Assembly (NCBI GenBank): GCA_031001845.1
Contig: JARNGD010000159.1
Span: 1-64,000 of the forward strand
Source of the DNA: Achaetomiella virescens
Taxonomy: Eukaryota; Ascomycota; Sordariomycetes; Sordariales; Chaetomiaceae
Length of the DNA: 64,000 nt
Direction of reading: 5' to 3'
Shown: in pieces, positions 44,251-56,612 of the stretch
Numbering within the stretch: position 1 is the first letter of the stretch
How the letters are laid out: every line of letters begins with the position of its first letter
Program-made: the position numbers and the translations under genes
Notes under the pieces: generated by a model
Database searches by the model: none
Told to the model about the DNA's origin: nothing
Seen by the model: only the letters and a program-made list of their open reading frames with translations

Positions 44251-45831
44251 TGTCTGGTAATTGTATTGTAAGGAGTGAAGCTAGTGGTCTTGGTCTCGAG
44301 AGACTGTGAAGGGTTTGTACCCATCTATGGGAGAGGAAGAGGAGTAAAAGAGGACGGGAAAACCAAGTATTTATAGTCGGAGGGGGACGAACTCTCATCC
44401 CATCTCAGTAAGCAAATTCACATCTTCCTGCTGCTTAGCGGACCTCCCACTATAAGAAGCCTCAAACTTCGCATTTCTCCTATCTCCAATGCGCACATTC
44501 CGCAGGCTCTCTCAGCAGCGAACATCTCACCCGGCTGAAGCGGGAAGTATTGCGTCCGTGGCTCCCAGATTAACCCCTCCTGGTGGAAGCCTTTATAGTC
44601 CAAACGATATACGTAGCACGCTCACGAGATCTTCATCCAATTTAAAAAAAAAAATTGCCTCTATTCCAGTGCTTGACTGAGCCTCAAGTTGTAGCTGCAA
44701 ACACAGTGCCAACATGTTCTTCCACAAGACATCGGTGAACCGCCTCACCTCCCCGTGTACAAACATGCCATTCTCAGAGCTCCTTTCCCATCAGATTGTT
44801 TACAAAAGGCATGCCAACAACAGAAGGTTTCAACAATAGAAGCTTTGTGCTAGTGTATGTGCCTGGAGATACAATGCATCCTGTTGATTGATTCCCTCTC
44901 CGACCCACGTCGCCGCTTGTTGTGAGTTTGCCTTGTCCCCTTTTCATTGATACAGGGTACTAAATATACATGAGTAACAATAGGACCCAAGTTACCTTCC
45001 GAGAGCGAGCTTTCCTCTGAACCTGACCCGTTTGAATCGGACCGCTTGATGCTCGCTGCAGTGTTTCTAACTGATTCATACCCGTCGTTCAGTGTATGTA
45101 AGAACAGGCAAACAAGCGAGAGAATCTTCAAGCTTCCATAATGTAGGCGCTCTCTTTTGGTATGTGAAGTCAGACATAGTGGCATGCGGGTCATCTACCT
45201 GAAGAGCCGACAGCATGTAGAAAAACCCTCCATGTCAGTTGAGATCCTAGATTGCTGGCAATCTCAACCATTTGTTACCGAAATACAACACCACGTTGTA
45301 GACCAATCTGCAATTAAAATGATGAGTATCATACAAACAACATTTGGGAAATGTGTCCGCTTCAGCTAGGGTGTAGTTATATCAGATGCTCCTACGTTTG
45401 TGGCAGAACGTGTGGCCATCACCTTCTGATCTTGCTGCCAATCACCATATATCTGAGGTCCGAATCCAGCCAACATATCTCACCGTGTGGAGTACCCAGA
45501 TTAACTTGGTAAACTCTGCCTTTGAACAGATATCGAACGCTGTTTGCCGGCGTCCTTGGGGCAGCAACCAGGTTCAAAAGTAGGTTTCTGCCCATTACCC
45601 CTTTTCCAGCGGGTCCATTCGGTTGTTTACCTTTCTTCCTAACCCCTACGACCGGAAGGCTCTTCCACATGTCAGCCTCAACCAACCCACTTGTCCCGCC
45701 GTCGTGAACAACTGAAGTGGAAAATCCTGCCCAACTTCCACCGCCACGCACCCACCACGTCACCGCTTCCACATGGCACACCAACAGCGCACCATCCATT
45801 GTCTTTTCCTCCACCTCCCGCGATCCTCCCC
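44251..45831. other. Gene-less stretch of 1.6 kb
   Basis: Upstream of the expansin-like gene and downstream of the ankyrin gene. No recognised coding region. Confidence 0.5.
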
Positions 45832-48165
45832 CTACCGTTCGCCCCTCCTGACCACCCACCTCACCTTCCTCCGCCGCCGCATCTCCTCCTCCTCCCACCC
45901 CTCCAACAACCCCACCACCTCATCCATCACCCTCACCCTCTCCTCCTCACACCGACTCCTCACCACCTCCCTCACGCCCCTCGCAACCTCCGCCGGCGTG
46001 CCCACCACCCCGTCCCCCAACCCCTCAAACGCCGCCCTCGACCTCTTCGTCCCGTCCGCGCCCATTCTCAACAACCACGCCACCATCTCGACCTCGCCCA
46101 TGCGCGCCGCGACGTGCAGCGCCGTGTTGCCCTTGGCGTTCTGCCGGTTGATGTCCGCGCCGGCGCCGAGGAGGAGCGCCGCGCAGAGGACATGGCCGCT
46201 CTCGCAGGCTAGGTAGAGGGCGTCGCAGCCCGCCGCGTTGGTGTGGTCGACTGAGGCGCCGTGGGTGTGCAGCAGCAGGTGGAGGAGGAAGTCGTGCCCG
46301 GATTCGGCGGCGAGCATGAGCGGGGTGAGACCCTGCGTGGTGGTGGGGGTGTTGATGTCGAGCGGGAAGGGGGGGTATTGGAGGAGGGCGGTCAGGATGA
46401 GTGCGTCTTTGTGGGACGGGAGTTAGCTTAATGTCTTTTGCCTGCTGTAGTACTAGCGATGGGATTTGGACTGGCTAGAGCCCGTAGAGAAGGGGGTATT
46501 GGAGAGAGAGGAAGGAAGGGCTTACGGCCTTTTCGTGCTGCGTAATGCAGCGGTTGCATACCCTCGGAGTCGGGGATGCGGAGGTCAGCGTTGTGGCGCA
46601 AGAGGACGGTCAAGAGGGAGAGATTGCCCGTGATACAAGCACGGTGGAGGAGGGTCCGACCTGAGGTCGGTTTGGGAGTGTTGGGGCTTGCGCCGGCTCC
46701 GAGGAGCGTTGAGACACCGTTGAGTTAGGAACTTTCGCGGCGGACATGGCCCACAGAACGGTAGGGTAGTCGGGGTCTCGAGTGAGGTGGTTGATGTGCG
46801 CACCAGCGCCATGTTGGAGGAGGAGCTCGACCGCGTCTACGTGGCCCTTTCTGGCCGCATGCCATAGCGGAGTGCGGCCTTCCGAGTCGAGGACCAGGTC
46901 CGCCCCTAGATTTGGCCATGCTTCCGCCGTCAACATAACCTCCAAGTCCTTGATATAGCCCCGAGCGGCAGCTTCGTGAAGGGGAGTGTGCCTCCCTTCC
47001 AAAGTCCCTATCGTTGGATCTCCGGCTTCGCCGCGCTGGTTCCGGCGAAGGAGCGCTCGCAGGATGTTTGTATCGTCGGGTTGGACCTCGCGGTCGACAC
47101 GCTCAATAGCTGCCATCAGCGGCGTGCGTATCTTCCTGTCCGCAGCGTTTGCTACCGCACCATGATTCAGAAGTACCTCCACCAAGGCGTACATATTCTG
47201 TTCGGCTGCAATATGTAGCGGGGTCCGCTCTTGTTCGTCGGCAAGCAAGACGTTGGCTCCTTGGCAGATGAGTGTAAGAGCGACATCGGGGTGGCGATGC
47301 GAGATCGCGAGAGTGAGTGCGGTTCCTGATTACCCCCACGGCTGTTGACTCGGGCGCCGTGGCTGATTAGGATATCGACGACATCGAGTTTTCCGCGCAT
47401 TGCAGCAACGTGGAGCGGAGTCAAATCCCTGCCGCAGATTTTGACGTAGAAGTTAGGGGAGGCATTCTGAAGCAACGTCTCCAAGTCACGATGGTTTGCA
47501 CACCACACAGCCCGGATAATCTGCCTCTGGGTCTCGAAGTCCAGAGGCCAGCCGGGAAACACGGGGAACCCTCCGCTCTCGTCGGATCTTCGCCTTGGTG
47601 TTGGCGGCGGTGGGATGTAGCTGTACGTCGTCATGAGTGCGGTAGCACGTCAGTGGTACGAGTCAAGCATAAGAAAAACTGTGAATGTACTGTATGCTTA
47701 CTCATTGAGGGTGCGGGCAATCACTTCCAACTGCATGCGTTTCATCACAATCCGCTGACGCATTGCCTCGAGGTTGGACAAGTTCCATGCCACTTGCCCT
47801 CTTTCGAGAAACCTACCAAACCTAGTATTAGGACGGCAGGGCCGACTTAGAGACTGCAGTTCCCTGAGGAAGACCTCGACGTCGGACTGCAGCTGAACAA
47901 CGTTGTCGTTGAGGACGTTAATCAAGCTGATGCTCGCGCTTGTATTACTTCCGGGGGGGATGGTCGGCGGAAGCTCCCTCCTTCTCTGCAGCTGCTCCTC
48001 CAAGAACTGCAACACATTTTTTGTGAGAACACAGTCCCGTCGTATCTCGCCAATCGACCGTTCTGCATTGGCAAAGTCTTGGAGAATCCCAATAACTTGT
48101 GAGAATGCCCGGGACAGTGTGATGATGGCCGTAGTGATGGCCAGGGGCGCCAGGGGGTCGGCCAT
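45832..48165 (-). CDS. Ankyrin-repeat protein with fungal NLR-type N-terminal domain
   Basis: ATG 48165 (MADPLAPLAITTAIITLSRA) opens a helical N-terminal domain of the kind found at the start of fungal NLR/STAND-like proteins (PigL_N/Helo-like group): ERSIGEIRRDCVLTKNVLQF and a coiled stretch to about residue 155. After an intron near 47696 comes a Pro-rich linker and then about 12 ankyrin repeats (for example LTPLHVAAMRGKLDVVDIL, RTPLWHAARKGHVDAVELLL, NTALHVAARMGEVEMVAWLL), ending in a basic Arg-rich tail at 45832. No NACHT/NB-ARC region lies between. Frame breaks near 47325, 46730 and around the 46360-46510 intron. The N-terminal part and the ankyrin part could be two genes, since the junction is not certain. 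The role is probably protein interaction, perhaps in allorecognition. Confidence 0.75.
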
Positions 48166-48871
48166 GGCCCGTACGACGTGGTGGACACGGGCCGGAATCA
48201 ATACTGCACAGGGGTTGTGAGTAAGACCGTGTTGTCGGCTTCAGGAAGAGAGGGCGGTGTGGGGCGAGCCAGACCGTTGGGACTGGCCAAGAGGGGGGCG
48301 GTGCATGGGCTTTATACCAGGAAGGCCTACAGAGCTGCCTCGCGGCTATTGCTGTACATCTTGCCGGCTTGCTCACTTCCCCCCCGCTTTCGCGGCTGAG
48401 CGAGTGACGCAGAGCTGAGTCGCTACGGCCAAGGCAGTGCTCCATGAGCCCACCACACCCAACCGTCAGCGCATAACATGGGTTTCTTCAGACTGGCCTC
48501 GGCGCCCACAAGTCCCTCAGTACAGCAGCACTGGGACGTTGATACGGCTTCCTGAACCCAAAGTGACCCTGTACTTCGGTATTTCGGTCATAGAAAACGG
48601 GTGTCTCCATTCTGTGAATTTACTAATAATAGTTACCAACATATGTCGCAATAAGCCCTCGGCTAGTCAGCAGTGTCAATCTGTAACAGCGCGAGATATT
48701 CTCATCAACACAACCAAAAACTCGTCAAGGAATGTACTGCCACCGATGCGTCCACACAACTCTTGTTCAATGTGTAAAATCTGCCTGAAAGCCCCGGACT
48801 TCAGAAACCCGCATCTCCACGTTGGGCACGTTCAAGATTTCTATGAGTAAACCCCTGCTGTCCGCAGAACC
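48166..48871. other. Gene-less stretch
   Basis: About 700 bp; promoter side of the ankyrin gene. Nothing else seen. Confidence 0.5.
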
Positions 48872-50583
48872 TCAGTGTACCCAGCGTCGATGGTCATTAA
48901 CGGCGTCAGGGCGTTCAATATCAGGGATAGGCGATCTGGTGCTGCCATCGGTATCATCCGGAGGTTCTATCGTTCCACCTGGGCCTGTTACAAGATTTTC
49001 ATCTCGGACAACTTCGTTCCCTGGTTCATTTGCGGGACCCAAGCTCTCTTTCGAAGTTGCTTTTGAACGACGAAAGCGATAGGTCGCGTAGGCAAGTAAG
49101 CAGAGGAGAAGTGCCCCAACTACGCTGCCAACACCGATGAGACCTTGTCAGAGGGGCTTAGAATCGTTGCGCAGGATGCTGAGGAGACTGGGACTGGGGT
49201 CGTTACTTCAAGCGCCTGGGGGGCTAGCCTGAAGATGCCAGCGTCATAATCGACATACAAATAGACCTGTTTCGACATTGCAGTCAGCAAAACGACGAAC
49301 AAGAACCGGTTAGAAATGGGTGCTCACCTGCGACAAAAATGTCTTCCCTAGAACCGGAGCGAGACCAGGTGCTTCCTTGCCGTAGATTTGGATCTCGGTG
49401 TAATCGTTGTCAACAACGACCTGGCCATTGCTATCGAGGCCTCTGAGCGGCCGTTGCATCTCATGCACAGGGATGTCGACGGTGAAACCGTCCTTTAATG
49501 TGAGGCGCATTGACCCGTTGAACGCGGAAGCTGCACTTCTTGGGTAGACCAGTCCCGGCTCCAGATTGGCCAATTTGTCCTGGTAATCGCTCGTGGGCAC
49601 GGGGGTGCCCGAATACCCGGTGCGGGCCTTGAAGAACTCTGTCACCTGAAGAATTGTATTGTTGGGAAGCCTGAACAAATTATCGTATCTAGGACGCGTG
49701 TCAGCAGGTCGGTGCCATCGCCATGCCAAGACTTCTTGCATCGCTTACGGTTCAATACAGAACGTGACAGGGTTCGCCTGTCCCCAGATCTCCCTGTCCT
49801 CCGTGTCCGTGCTGTTTGGGGATCGCCGGGCGCTCAGAGTCAGCTTCTCGACTTGGACCTGAAGCGGACAACGCCGATTATTCAACTTTGCAGTCGAAAT
49901 CGGATACTCGGCCACGGACGAGCTGGCGAAACTTGCTTGGTCGTAGCCTCCCAACACCAAGCTACCGCGCCGGGAAATTCGGAGCTCTGGGATCCAACAT
50001 TGAGCCCAAACGAGCGGGCGGCAATCAAGCTCTTGTCCTTCAGGCTCCGCAGCAGCACCGAGCCAGCGTCTAGGCCGAGATGAGACGCGGTTGATTGCTG
50101 TCCGCTGCGGATCAAGCCAACCGTCATGGTGACGGATTGGTCCAGAAACCGAAGAGTTGCCACTGCAGCAGAGGTGATGTTGTTCCCCAGTGCAATCCAA
50201 TTTGGGTTCGCGGCCGCGAGGCCATCAGTAGGCGCCTCTGGTAGAGGCCTCGCCTGGGTGATATAACCTCCACGCCTAGAGCGGCATTGGGCGTCAGTGA
50301 GCCGCAGGCCTTGGATGTCAACAAGCTGGCTGCCAGTGCAAAGATCGTCGGTTGTCAGGAACGAGTTGCTAAGAACCGTCGAAGGGGCCGCACAGAGGCT
50401 GTCGGCCCTGTCAATCCCAAGGAGAACGCCCCAGCTGTGCACGTCGGGCTGGCCTGGTGACAGGACACTGCAACTGCCCAATGAGAGCTGAAGGACCGGA
50501 GATGGAAGACATGCCGGCGACGCCCATGCCAGAGCGACCAAGAGACCGGGGAGGAAGAGAAGGAACGGCGCAGAGATCGACAT
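48872..50583 (-). CDS. Aspartic-protease-like membrane protein lacking the catalytic DTG
   Basis: A secretory type I membrane protein. ATG 50583 begins a signal peptide (FLLFLPGLLVALAWASPACL). The ectodomain follows pepsin folds: HSWGVLLGIDRADSLCAAPS (where active enzymes have the first Asp-Thr-Gly), CRSRRGGYITQ, then GSLVLGGYDQAS-like and a second lobe YDNLFRLPNNTILQVTEFF with VLGKTFLSQVYLYVDYDAGIF. No DTG/DSG is seen in either lobe, so it is probably non-catalytic. A single membrane helix (LIGVGSVVGALLLCLLAYATY) and a polar cytosolic tail end at TGA 48872-48874. Introns near 49270-49328 and 49687-49747. Frame breaks near 49965 and 49153. About 520 residues. A family of such proteins occurs in Pezizomycotina without known function. 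Confidence 0.8.
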
Positions 50584-51793
50584 TGTAGGCCCGAGTCAGA
50601 GGATGCTCCAGATCTTCGAAAGCAGGTTAAAGGATTGGGTCAAAAGTCGAACAAAAATAGCGCAAAACAGGCGCCGTCATTGAGGCTCCTTTTGGCACAC
50701 CAGGCCATGGCCCAAGGCGTCCCATCGGATTGATGCCAAGAACCCTGACGAGGCAGTCTGCAGCGGGTCCAGGTTGACTTGCAACAAACCAGGGCGCTGG
50801 AAGCGGAGTGTGGGTGGCGGTCAAACGAGGATGCACCGAACACAAGCAACTGCCTGGTCCAGACTGGCGCCGACGGGGACCAGCTGCATGGCGTCGATAG
50901 TCTGTCACAGCAGGGCTGGATTTCCTAGAACTGGGCCAGCCAAGACGAGGCTCTGAGAGAGAACCAAGAGAAAATCAAGCGGCAGGTGGACTGAGATGAG
51001 AAGGAAACGGAGGAACGGGCACTCCAGACGCCGGCGTACGCGCCGCCCAATCAGTTCCTGTCATTTCTATTTCGGTGACAGCACTAAACTTGGCAAGCGG
51101 GCCGAGATGGGATGCCGACAATCGACGCTGTCACCTTCACACCACTCCGCCCTCAGCTCTCGTACCAAAAATACACTGAAAATGATTTCGAGGGCGGGGG
51201 GCGGATCAGCAATTCTTCCGAGTTTCTAGGGATTCGTTGAAGTCCTATCGTTGTACAGCTGAACTGCCAATCACTTGGCACCGGTTAGCTCGTCCTGTTC
51301 TCTCAGGATTGGAGTCTGGAGACGAGGTGAAGATGAACGTGCGGCTTGCCTGGTTCACATGGCCGCATTGCTCATTGCAGGCGCCACCGTGACTCTCCCT
51401 GCCGCGAGCTGCAGCCTGGTGGATCAGTCAACCGGTGAGAGCGGGGTCGAGGGCCTGTCCGGGCCGCGTAGGATGTGGCGTTGAACCGAACCTTCGAAGC
51501 TAGCAGTCGGAAGACGTCAAAACAAGGTTGGTCCCACGGATCTGTGCGCTGGGGAAGACCCACCACGTGCAACAGTGTGGGGCCTGCTTAGGGGACAACG
51601 TCCTCAACTGAACTCAGCTGGATGTGCCCCACAGTGTCCCGCAATCACCCGCATTCCCACACAGGGGTGCAGGAAGCGCTGACCAATCTCCCCATTCTCC
51701 GCGGCAGGCGGGTCTCGTGTCTTGTCAACCGTCCGCTTGGGACAGCAACCGACTCCAGTTCGTCCCATCAATTTGCAGCCCTCCACGCGCGCA
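50584..51793. promoter_or_regulatory. Divergent intergenic region, 1.2 kb
   Basis: Between the aspartic-protease-like gene (minus) and the S33 peptidase gene (plus). An open frame continues from 51624 into the peptidase gene but shows no conserved features. Presumed promoters. Confidence 0.45.
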
Positions 51794-53621
51794 ATGGATT
51801 GCGAGCGCGAACCCTTCCTCAAGGGCCAAGCCCCTGATTCTGACCTCCCCCGACCGCTTCCGCATCGCGCCAAAACAACACGCCACCGCTCCCTCCTCCG
51901 CCGCATCCTCCTCTTCGTCGCGATTGTTGGCTTCACCCTCTTCATCCCCAATCCCCTTCTTCATCTCCATTTCCAACAACCCTCCTTGGTCCTGCCCGCA
52001 CAAGCACCACCACAATGCCCCCTCCACCTACCCCGGGGAACGCATCGCCTGGACGCCCTGCGGCACCCTCGCGAACCGCACCCTTGAATGCAGCAACCTG
52101 ACCGTGCCCATGGACCAGTTCTCCGCCACCAACGCCATTGACCTCACCAAGAATTTCACCATTCCGCTCATCCGCCTGCGCAGCAACAAGACCACTTCCC
52201 CCGACCAGAATATTCCCAACATCCTCCTCAACCCGGGCGGCCCGGGCGGCTCCGGCACCGAGCTTGTCCACCGCCGTGGCGCCCAGCTTGCCGCCATCGT
52301 CGGCGATGGCTTCCACCTGCTGGGCTTCGACCCGCGCGGCGTCAACCAGTCCCGCCCGCTGGCAAGCTGTTACCCGACTGACGAAGCACGCCAGGAGCTG
52401 TCTGCGGTACGGAACAAAAAGGTGGTTGAGGACAGCGGCGAGCTGTGGGCATGGACGGCGAACTTCGTGCAGGCCTGCGCCGAGACAATGGGCGAGCATG
52501 GCCGGTACGTGGACACGCCGCAGACGGCGGCGGATATGAACTCGATTTTGGACGCCCTCGGCCAGGAGGACATGTATTACTGGGGTTTCAGCTATGGGAC
52601 GCTGCTGGGCCAGACGTATGCGACTATGTTTCCCGAGCGGGCGAAGCGGGTGATAATTGACGGGGTTGCGAACCAGTTTGATTGGTACGAGGCGCTGCTT
52701 GACGGCGAGATGATGGCGGATACGGACAATGTATTTGATGGCTTCGTGGAGGAATGCATCAAGGCGGGCGAGGAGGATTGTGCGTTGGCTGGCATGACGG
52801 GCTCGAAAGAAGAGCTGAGGGAGATGCTGGTCAAGGGGGTGGAGAAGTTGAAGGAAGAGCCGGTCGGGGTGTACCTGAATAATACGGTGCATGGGGTGCT
52901 GGATTACTGGGCGGTGTGGTATAACGGCGTGTTTCCGGCGTTGTATAAGCCGGCGAGCTGGAGGGATTTGGCCGATAATCTGTCACAGCTGCTCAAGGGG
53001 AACGCGACGGCAGCCTTTATGGCATATGGGAGGGAGAGGGCGTGGGATAGCGAGGGCGATGCGCTCAAGTTCATTAGCCTGAACGATGGCGCCTCGGGGG
53101 CGGCAAAGTGGCCTGTGGATCGGATGGGGCTGGTTGACCAACTGCTCCCCTTCTTCAACCAGTCCATGTTTGCCGCTGGAGAGTACGACTTCTACTTCGC
53201 CAAGCAGGCCTGGGCCGTCCCGCATACGCACAACTACATCCCCAAGCGTGGGGTCAAGACAGCGCATCCCCTTCTGCTGCTGACCACGACGTACGACCCG
53301 GTCTGCCCGCTGGTCTCGGCGCGGTCTGCCCAGGATGCGTTTGAGGGGTCTCGGATTGTCGAGGTCAAGGGATATGGTCACTGCTCGTTGGCTGTGCCCT
53401 CCATGTGTATCGCCAGGCATGTGCGGGACTTCTTGTATGAAGGGAAGCTGCCGGACGAGAATGTGCAGTGTGAAGCGGATGGCAAGCTGTACTTTGCGAA
53501 GCCTGAGGAGGGCAAGGCTCTCCTCGAGGTCCAGTCTCTTGGCGAAGAGGAACAGAAGATTCGTCTGGCACAGCTGGACCTTGCTAGGGACTCGTGGCTG
53601 AAGCCGTGGAAGATATGGTAG
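51794..53621 (+). CDS. Membrane-anchored S33 (TAP-like) serine peptidase
   Basis: An alpha/beta-hydrolase of the tripeptidyl-aminopeptidase (TAP-like) group, releasing short peptides or amino acids from N-termini. I choose ATG 51794 (MDCEREPFLKGQAPDSDLP), which gives a type II signal anchor (RRILLFVAIVGFTLFIPNP) after one frame break at about 51975-52015. A longer uninterrupted frame from 51624 has no such anchor. Features: oxyanion region LLNPGGPGGSGTE, LLGFDPRGVNQSRP, nucleophile Ser in GFSYGT (codon 52590-52592), Asp in LLTTTYDPVCPLV, His in VKGYGHCS. Six or more NxS/T sites fit a lumenal or extracellular domain. About 610 residues, no introns. Family firm, cleavage specificity unknown. 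Confidence 0.88.
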
Positions 53622-54332
53622 TTCGCATCTTCCACGAGCAACAAAGATCTATTGTTTCTCTCCGAATCCTGTCGCCGTTATCTCCAGGAATGTTAAGTCG
53701 TCACATCAGCCCCAGGCACCTTCAAGAGGGAAGTGGAATCTGGGGTGGTGGTTACACAACAGAGCCTTGCGCCCATCCGGCTTCGTCATGCCCACAAGGC
53801 ATTCTTACGCTCGTCGCAAGATGCTGATTTGTTCAGCTCCCCAGCTGCATTACTGCCCAACTGCATGGTGTGCCTGGTGGAAGACTATCTACTTCAACCA
53901 ACATACCTTTGACCTCTCGGGCAGAAGCGCTTCCCAGCGCTCGCCTCGTGGCTTGAAGGAATCAACAGAAGAGTTTATGGCCACCTTGCTCGTCGGCACC
54001 AACCTCAAGGGCAACATGCAAAGGCACGAAAAAGATTTCACGACCCACTTACCATTGAGATTGCAGTGTTCTAGGGGTGGATTACTAGTAACGTTACAAA
54101 GTCGAAAGAGTGGGCTATGCGCGAGTAAAGTGAGGTGGGTTCGGAGTTGATTGAAAGCTCGGCAACATGAGTCTTATTGGTTAAGACGAATGATTTGAGA
54201 CAAGAGTATTTGGGATCAGGGCGTTGGTGCTGTCACACGTTCGTCACTTATGTCAGTCGCTCTTACGTTGACGGGTGCTTGTGCAATGTTCAATGTCGAG
54301 CAGGAGATTTAATAATGGACAGATCAGCATCT
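53622..54332. other. Convergent intergenic region
   Basis: About 700 bp between the peptidase and P450 genes. No coding signal. Confidence 0.5.
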
Positions 54333-56205
54333 CTAAGTTTCCGCTATATGAACAGAAGACCAACTTGTACTTGGTATCAGATGCACAAATCCTCGTTTTG
54401 TCCGTAACCACCTCTTGATACTCCACTCACTGTCAGAGATCCTCGGCAACCAGCGCCGCCTCCCCCTCTCCGTCAAACACACCCTCCACTGCCTCTCCAC
54501 ACCCTCCCTCGGCCTCAACGCAACCTCGACATCAAAATCCGGCTGCTCCATTGCCTCTGCCTGTGATGACTTCCCCGTCGTCGGGATCACCCACTCTCCC
54601 TCTCCACCCTTCCCAACCGGCACAATTTCGAACCTCACCAACAGCATCGCCACAAACACCAATATCTCCGTCGTCGCAAAGTGCCGCCCCGGACACAACG
54701 TCGTCCCGCCTCCAAAGCCCCTGAACGCAACGGGATTATGCCTCGCCCTCCCTTCCTTCCCAGCCCTACTCCTTAGAAACCGTCTATGGTCAAACACCTC
54801 CACATCCTCCCCCCACACCTCCCTCAGCCGGTGCTGTACCCGTGCCGGTATCATGACCATCCCGCCCTTCCTGATCCGGTACTTCCCATCCAGCAGGTGA
54901 TCCGCGGTCGCCACGCGGATGGAATTCGCCATGCCGTGGAAGCGGAAGACTTCCTGGAAGACTGAGAGGAGGGTCGGGCAGCGGCGTCCGTCGGTGACTG
55001 CCCGAGCGGCCAGCGTGCAGACACCCGCGGCATCGTCGTCTGCTGTGACGGCCGCGCGAAGGATCTCGTCGCGGCATGCGGCCGCGACGGATGGGTTGGA
55101 AAAGACGCGGAGGACAGTCCAGAAGGCGGTTGGGATGGTGTTGGCAGTCAGGGCGAAGAGGCCGCCGATGTGGAAGCGCGAGATGTCGGTGTCGGGGATG
55201 CCGCGGGACGTGAAGTGCGCTGTCCAACGTTGGATGTAGGTTGAGCCGGATCTGTAGCGGTTCTGGGTGTGGTACACGAGGAAGGCGGTAGCGAGTCGAT
55301 TGCGAGCTGCGAAGGCGTGGCGGAAGATGAAGTTTGGGAGGAGGTTGAGCATGAGGTACATTATGGTAGGGTGGTAGGTTCTGTTAGGGGGCCGGGTTAG
55401 AAAAAGAGCGGAGAAAAGGGGAGAGGGGATATACAGCCAAGCTGCTTCATTTTCTGAGTCCCGGAGTGGGTTGTGTGGTCCGTAGACAGCATCTGTCGTT
55501 GCCATCAAGAACTCGTGGCGAATCCATTCGTACAACTTGACTCTCTTGCCATCCCGAGCGACTATCTCATCAAGGGAAGCGGTGAGGAGCTCGAGAGCTT
55601 TGCTGTTCAGTCGGTCCAGTGCAGGCCCTGGAAAGGGGTTGGTGGATGGCCTTGACAAAAGCAGGCAGAAAACCGTTGTCGGTGACCATGTCTTTGCGGA
55701 CAATTGCGAGGGCGTCTTTGCTGACTCCCAGAGCGGCTTCTGCTGCTTGGGCTGAGACAGGCGGGAAGATCAGAGTGCGCCATTGCCGCTGGACGACGGG
55801 GATAAGGTGCGTGGAGTTGACGATGTACAGGCGCGTGCCCGGCAGCCGGAGAGTGTAGATTGGTAGGTCGGGATGCATCTCTCTTTGTTTCTTGTAAGCG
55901 TGTGGTGCCTCCAAGCCTCCGAATCAAACCGTCTCATCGGGGACATACCGCATGTGCGTGTAAAAAGCCATGCTCCATTTCACCATGCCCATGACAGCGC
56001 TCAGAAAAGGAATAGTACTGGAAACTAGAGGCGGCTCCTGGAAATCGTGTGTGAAATAGAGTAGCGCCCAAAGAAACACGTAAGTGGCCACGACGACACT
56101 GGCTGCTGTTATTACAGTCAAATGCCAAGCTGCAAAGCTGGCAACAGCTTTGTCGTCAGTGACATTGTGCTGGACGATGTTCATGTTGATAAATCTGAAC
56201 ACCAT
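54333..56205 (-). CDS. Cytochrome P450 monooxygenase
   Basis: An ER-anchored haem monooxygenase. The N-terminal anchor is LTVITAASVVVATYVFLWALLY (ATG 56205, or the inner ATG at 56184). Signature motifs: helix K E-x-x-R in SVFQEVFRFH, a PERF-like FDHRRFLRS, and the haem loop FRGFGGGTTLCPGRH with the Cys ligand. The helix I region around GGLFALTANTIPTAFW has Ala/Thr-rich character but not the classic AGxDT, as in CYP7/CYP8-like fungal P450s whose architecture (long first exons, HxxFDGKYRI-type lid) it recalls. An intron lies near 55386-55434 (GTATAT...AACAG). Frame breaks near 55925 and 55615. About 560 residues. No cluster partners are visible, so the substrate is unknown; sterol-like or aliphatic substrates are conceivable. 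Confidence 0.88.
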
Positions 56206-56516
56206 TCTCGATGTGCGGGACCAAGATCTCTGGTGGTCAGACGGTCTTGCTGACTCGAGCGAGCACAGGATGAATAAACGGGGTAATATTCGCAAACACT
56301 TCTATTCCGTATTGGTGAGGTGTCACTTCTATAGGTGAAAGGTCAACGGGGGTGAACTGGGTGAACTGAGAGTCGTCGGCCGTATATTTTCTGCGAGCTA
56401 ATTACGGCATTATCCGGCTGTCTGCTCGCGAATCAGACATTCAGCTCTCAGATCCTTCCTGTCGCTTAGCGGCACAGCAGTTTGACTTCACATCTGTGCA
56501 ACGATTGGACCAGAGA
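56206..56516. other. Intergenic region upstream of the P450 gene
   Basis: About 310 bp, probably P450 promoter. No specific sites recognised. Confidence 0.45.
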
Positions 56517-56612
56517 TACTTTCTTTCCTCCTTTTCTTTTTTATTTCCTGTTCCTTTTTTCTTTTCTTATTTTCTTTCCCTTTTTTTTCTTCTATCTTTT
56601 TTGTCTTTCTTT
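56517..56612 (+). repeat. Polypyrimidine tract
   Basis: About 95 bases that are nearly all T and C on the plus strand, with T runs of up to eight. It directly precedes the kinase relic. Confidence 0.85.

Noticed and set aside
45419..45898. 159-codon minus-strand frame after the ankyrin gene
   Set aside because: Gly/Glu/Val-rich shadow of the 3' region with no domain; the ankyrin frame already ends at 45832.
51624..51793. Longer N-terminus of the S33 peptidase in the uninterrupted frame
   Set aside because: It lacks a signal anchor and conserved residues; ATG 51794 in the other frame gives a type II membrane anchor and joins by one indel.
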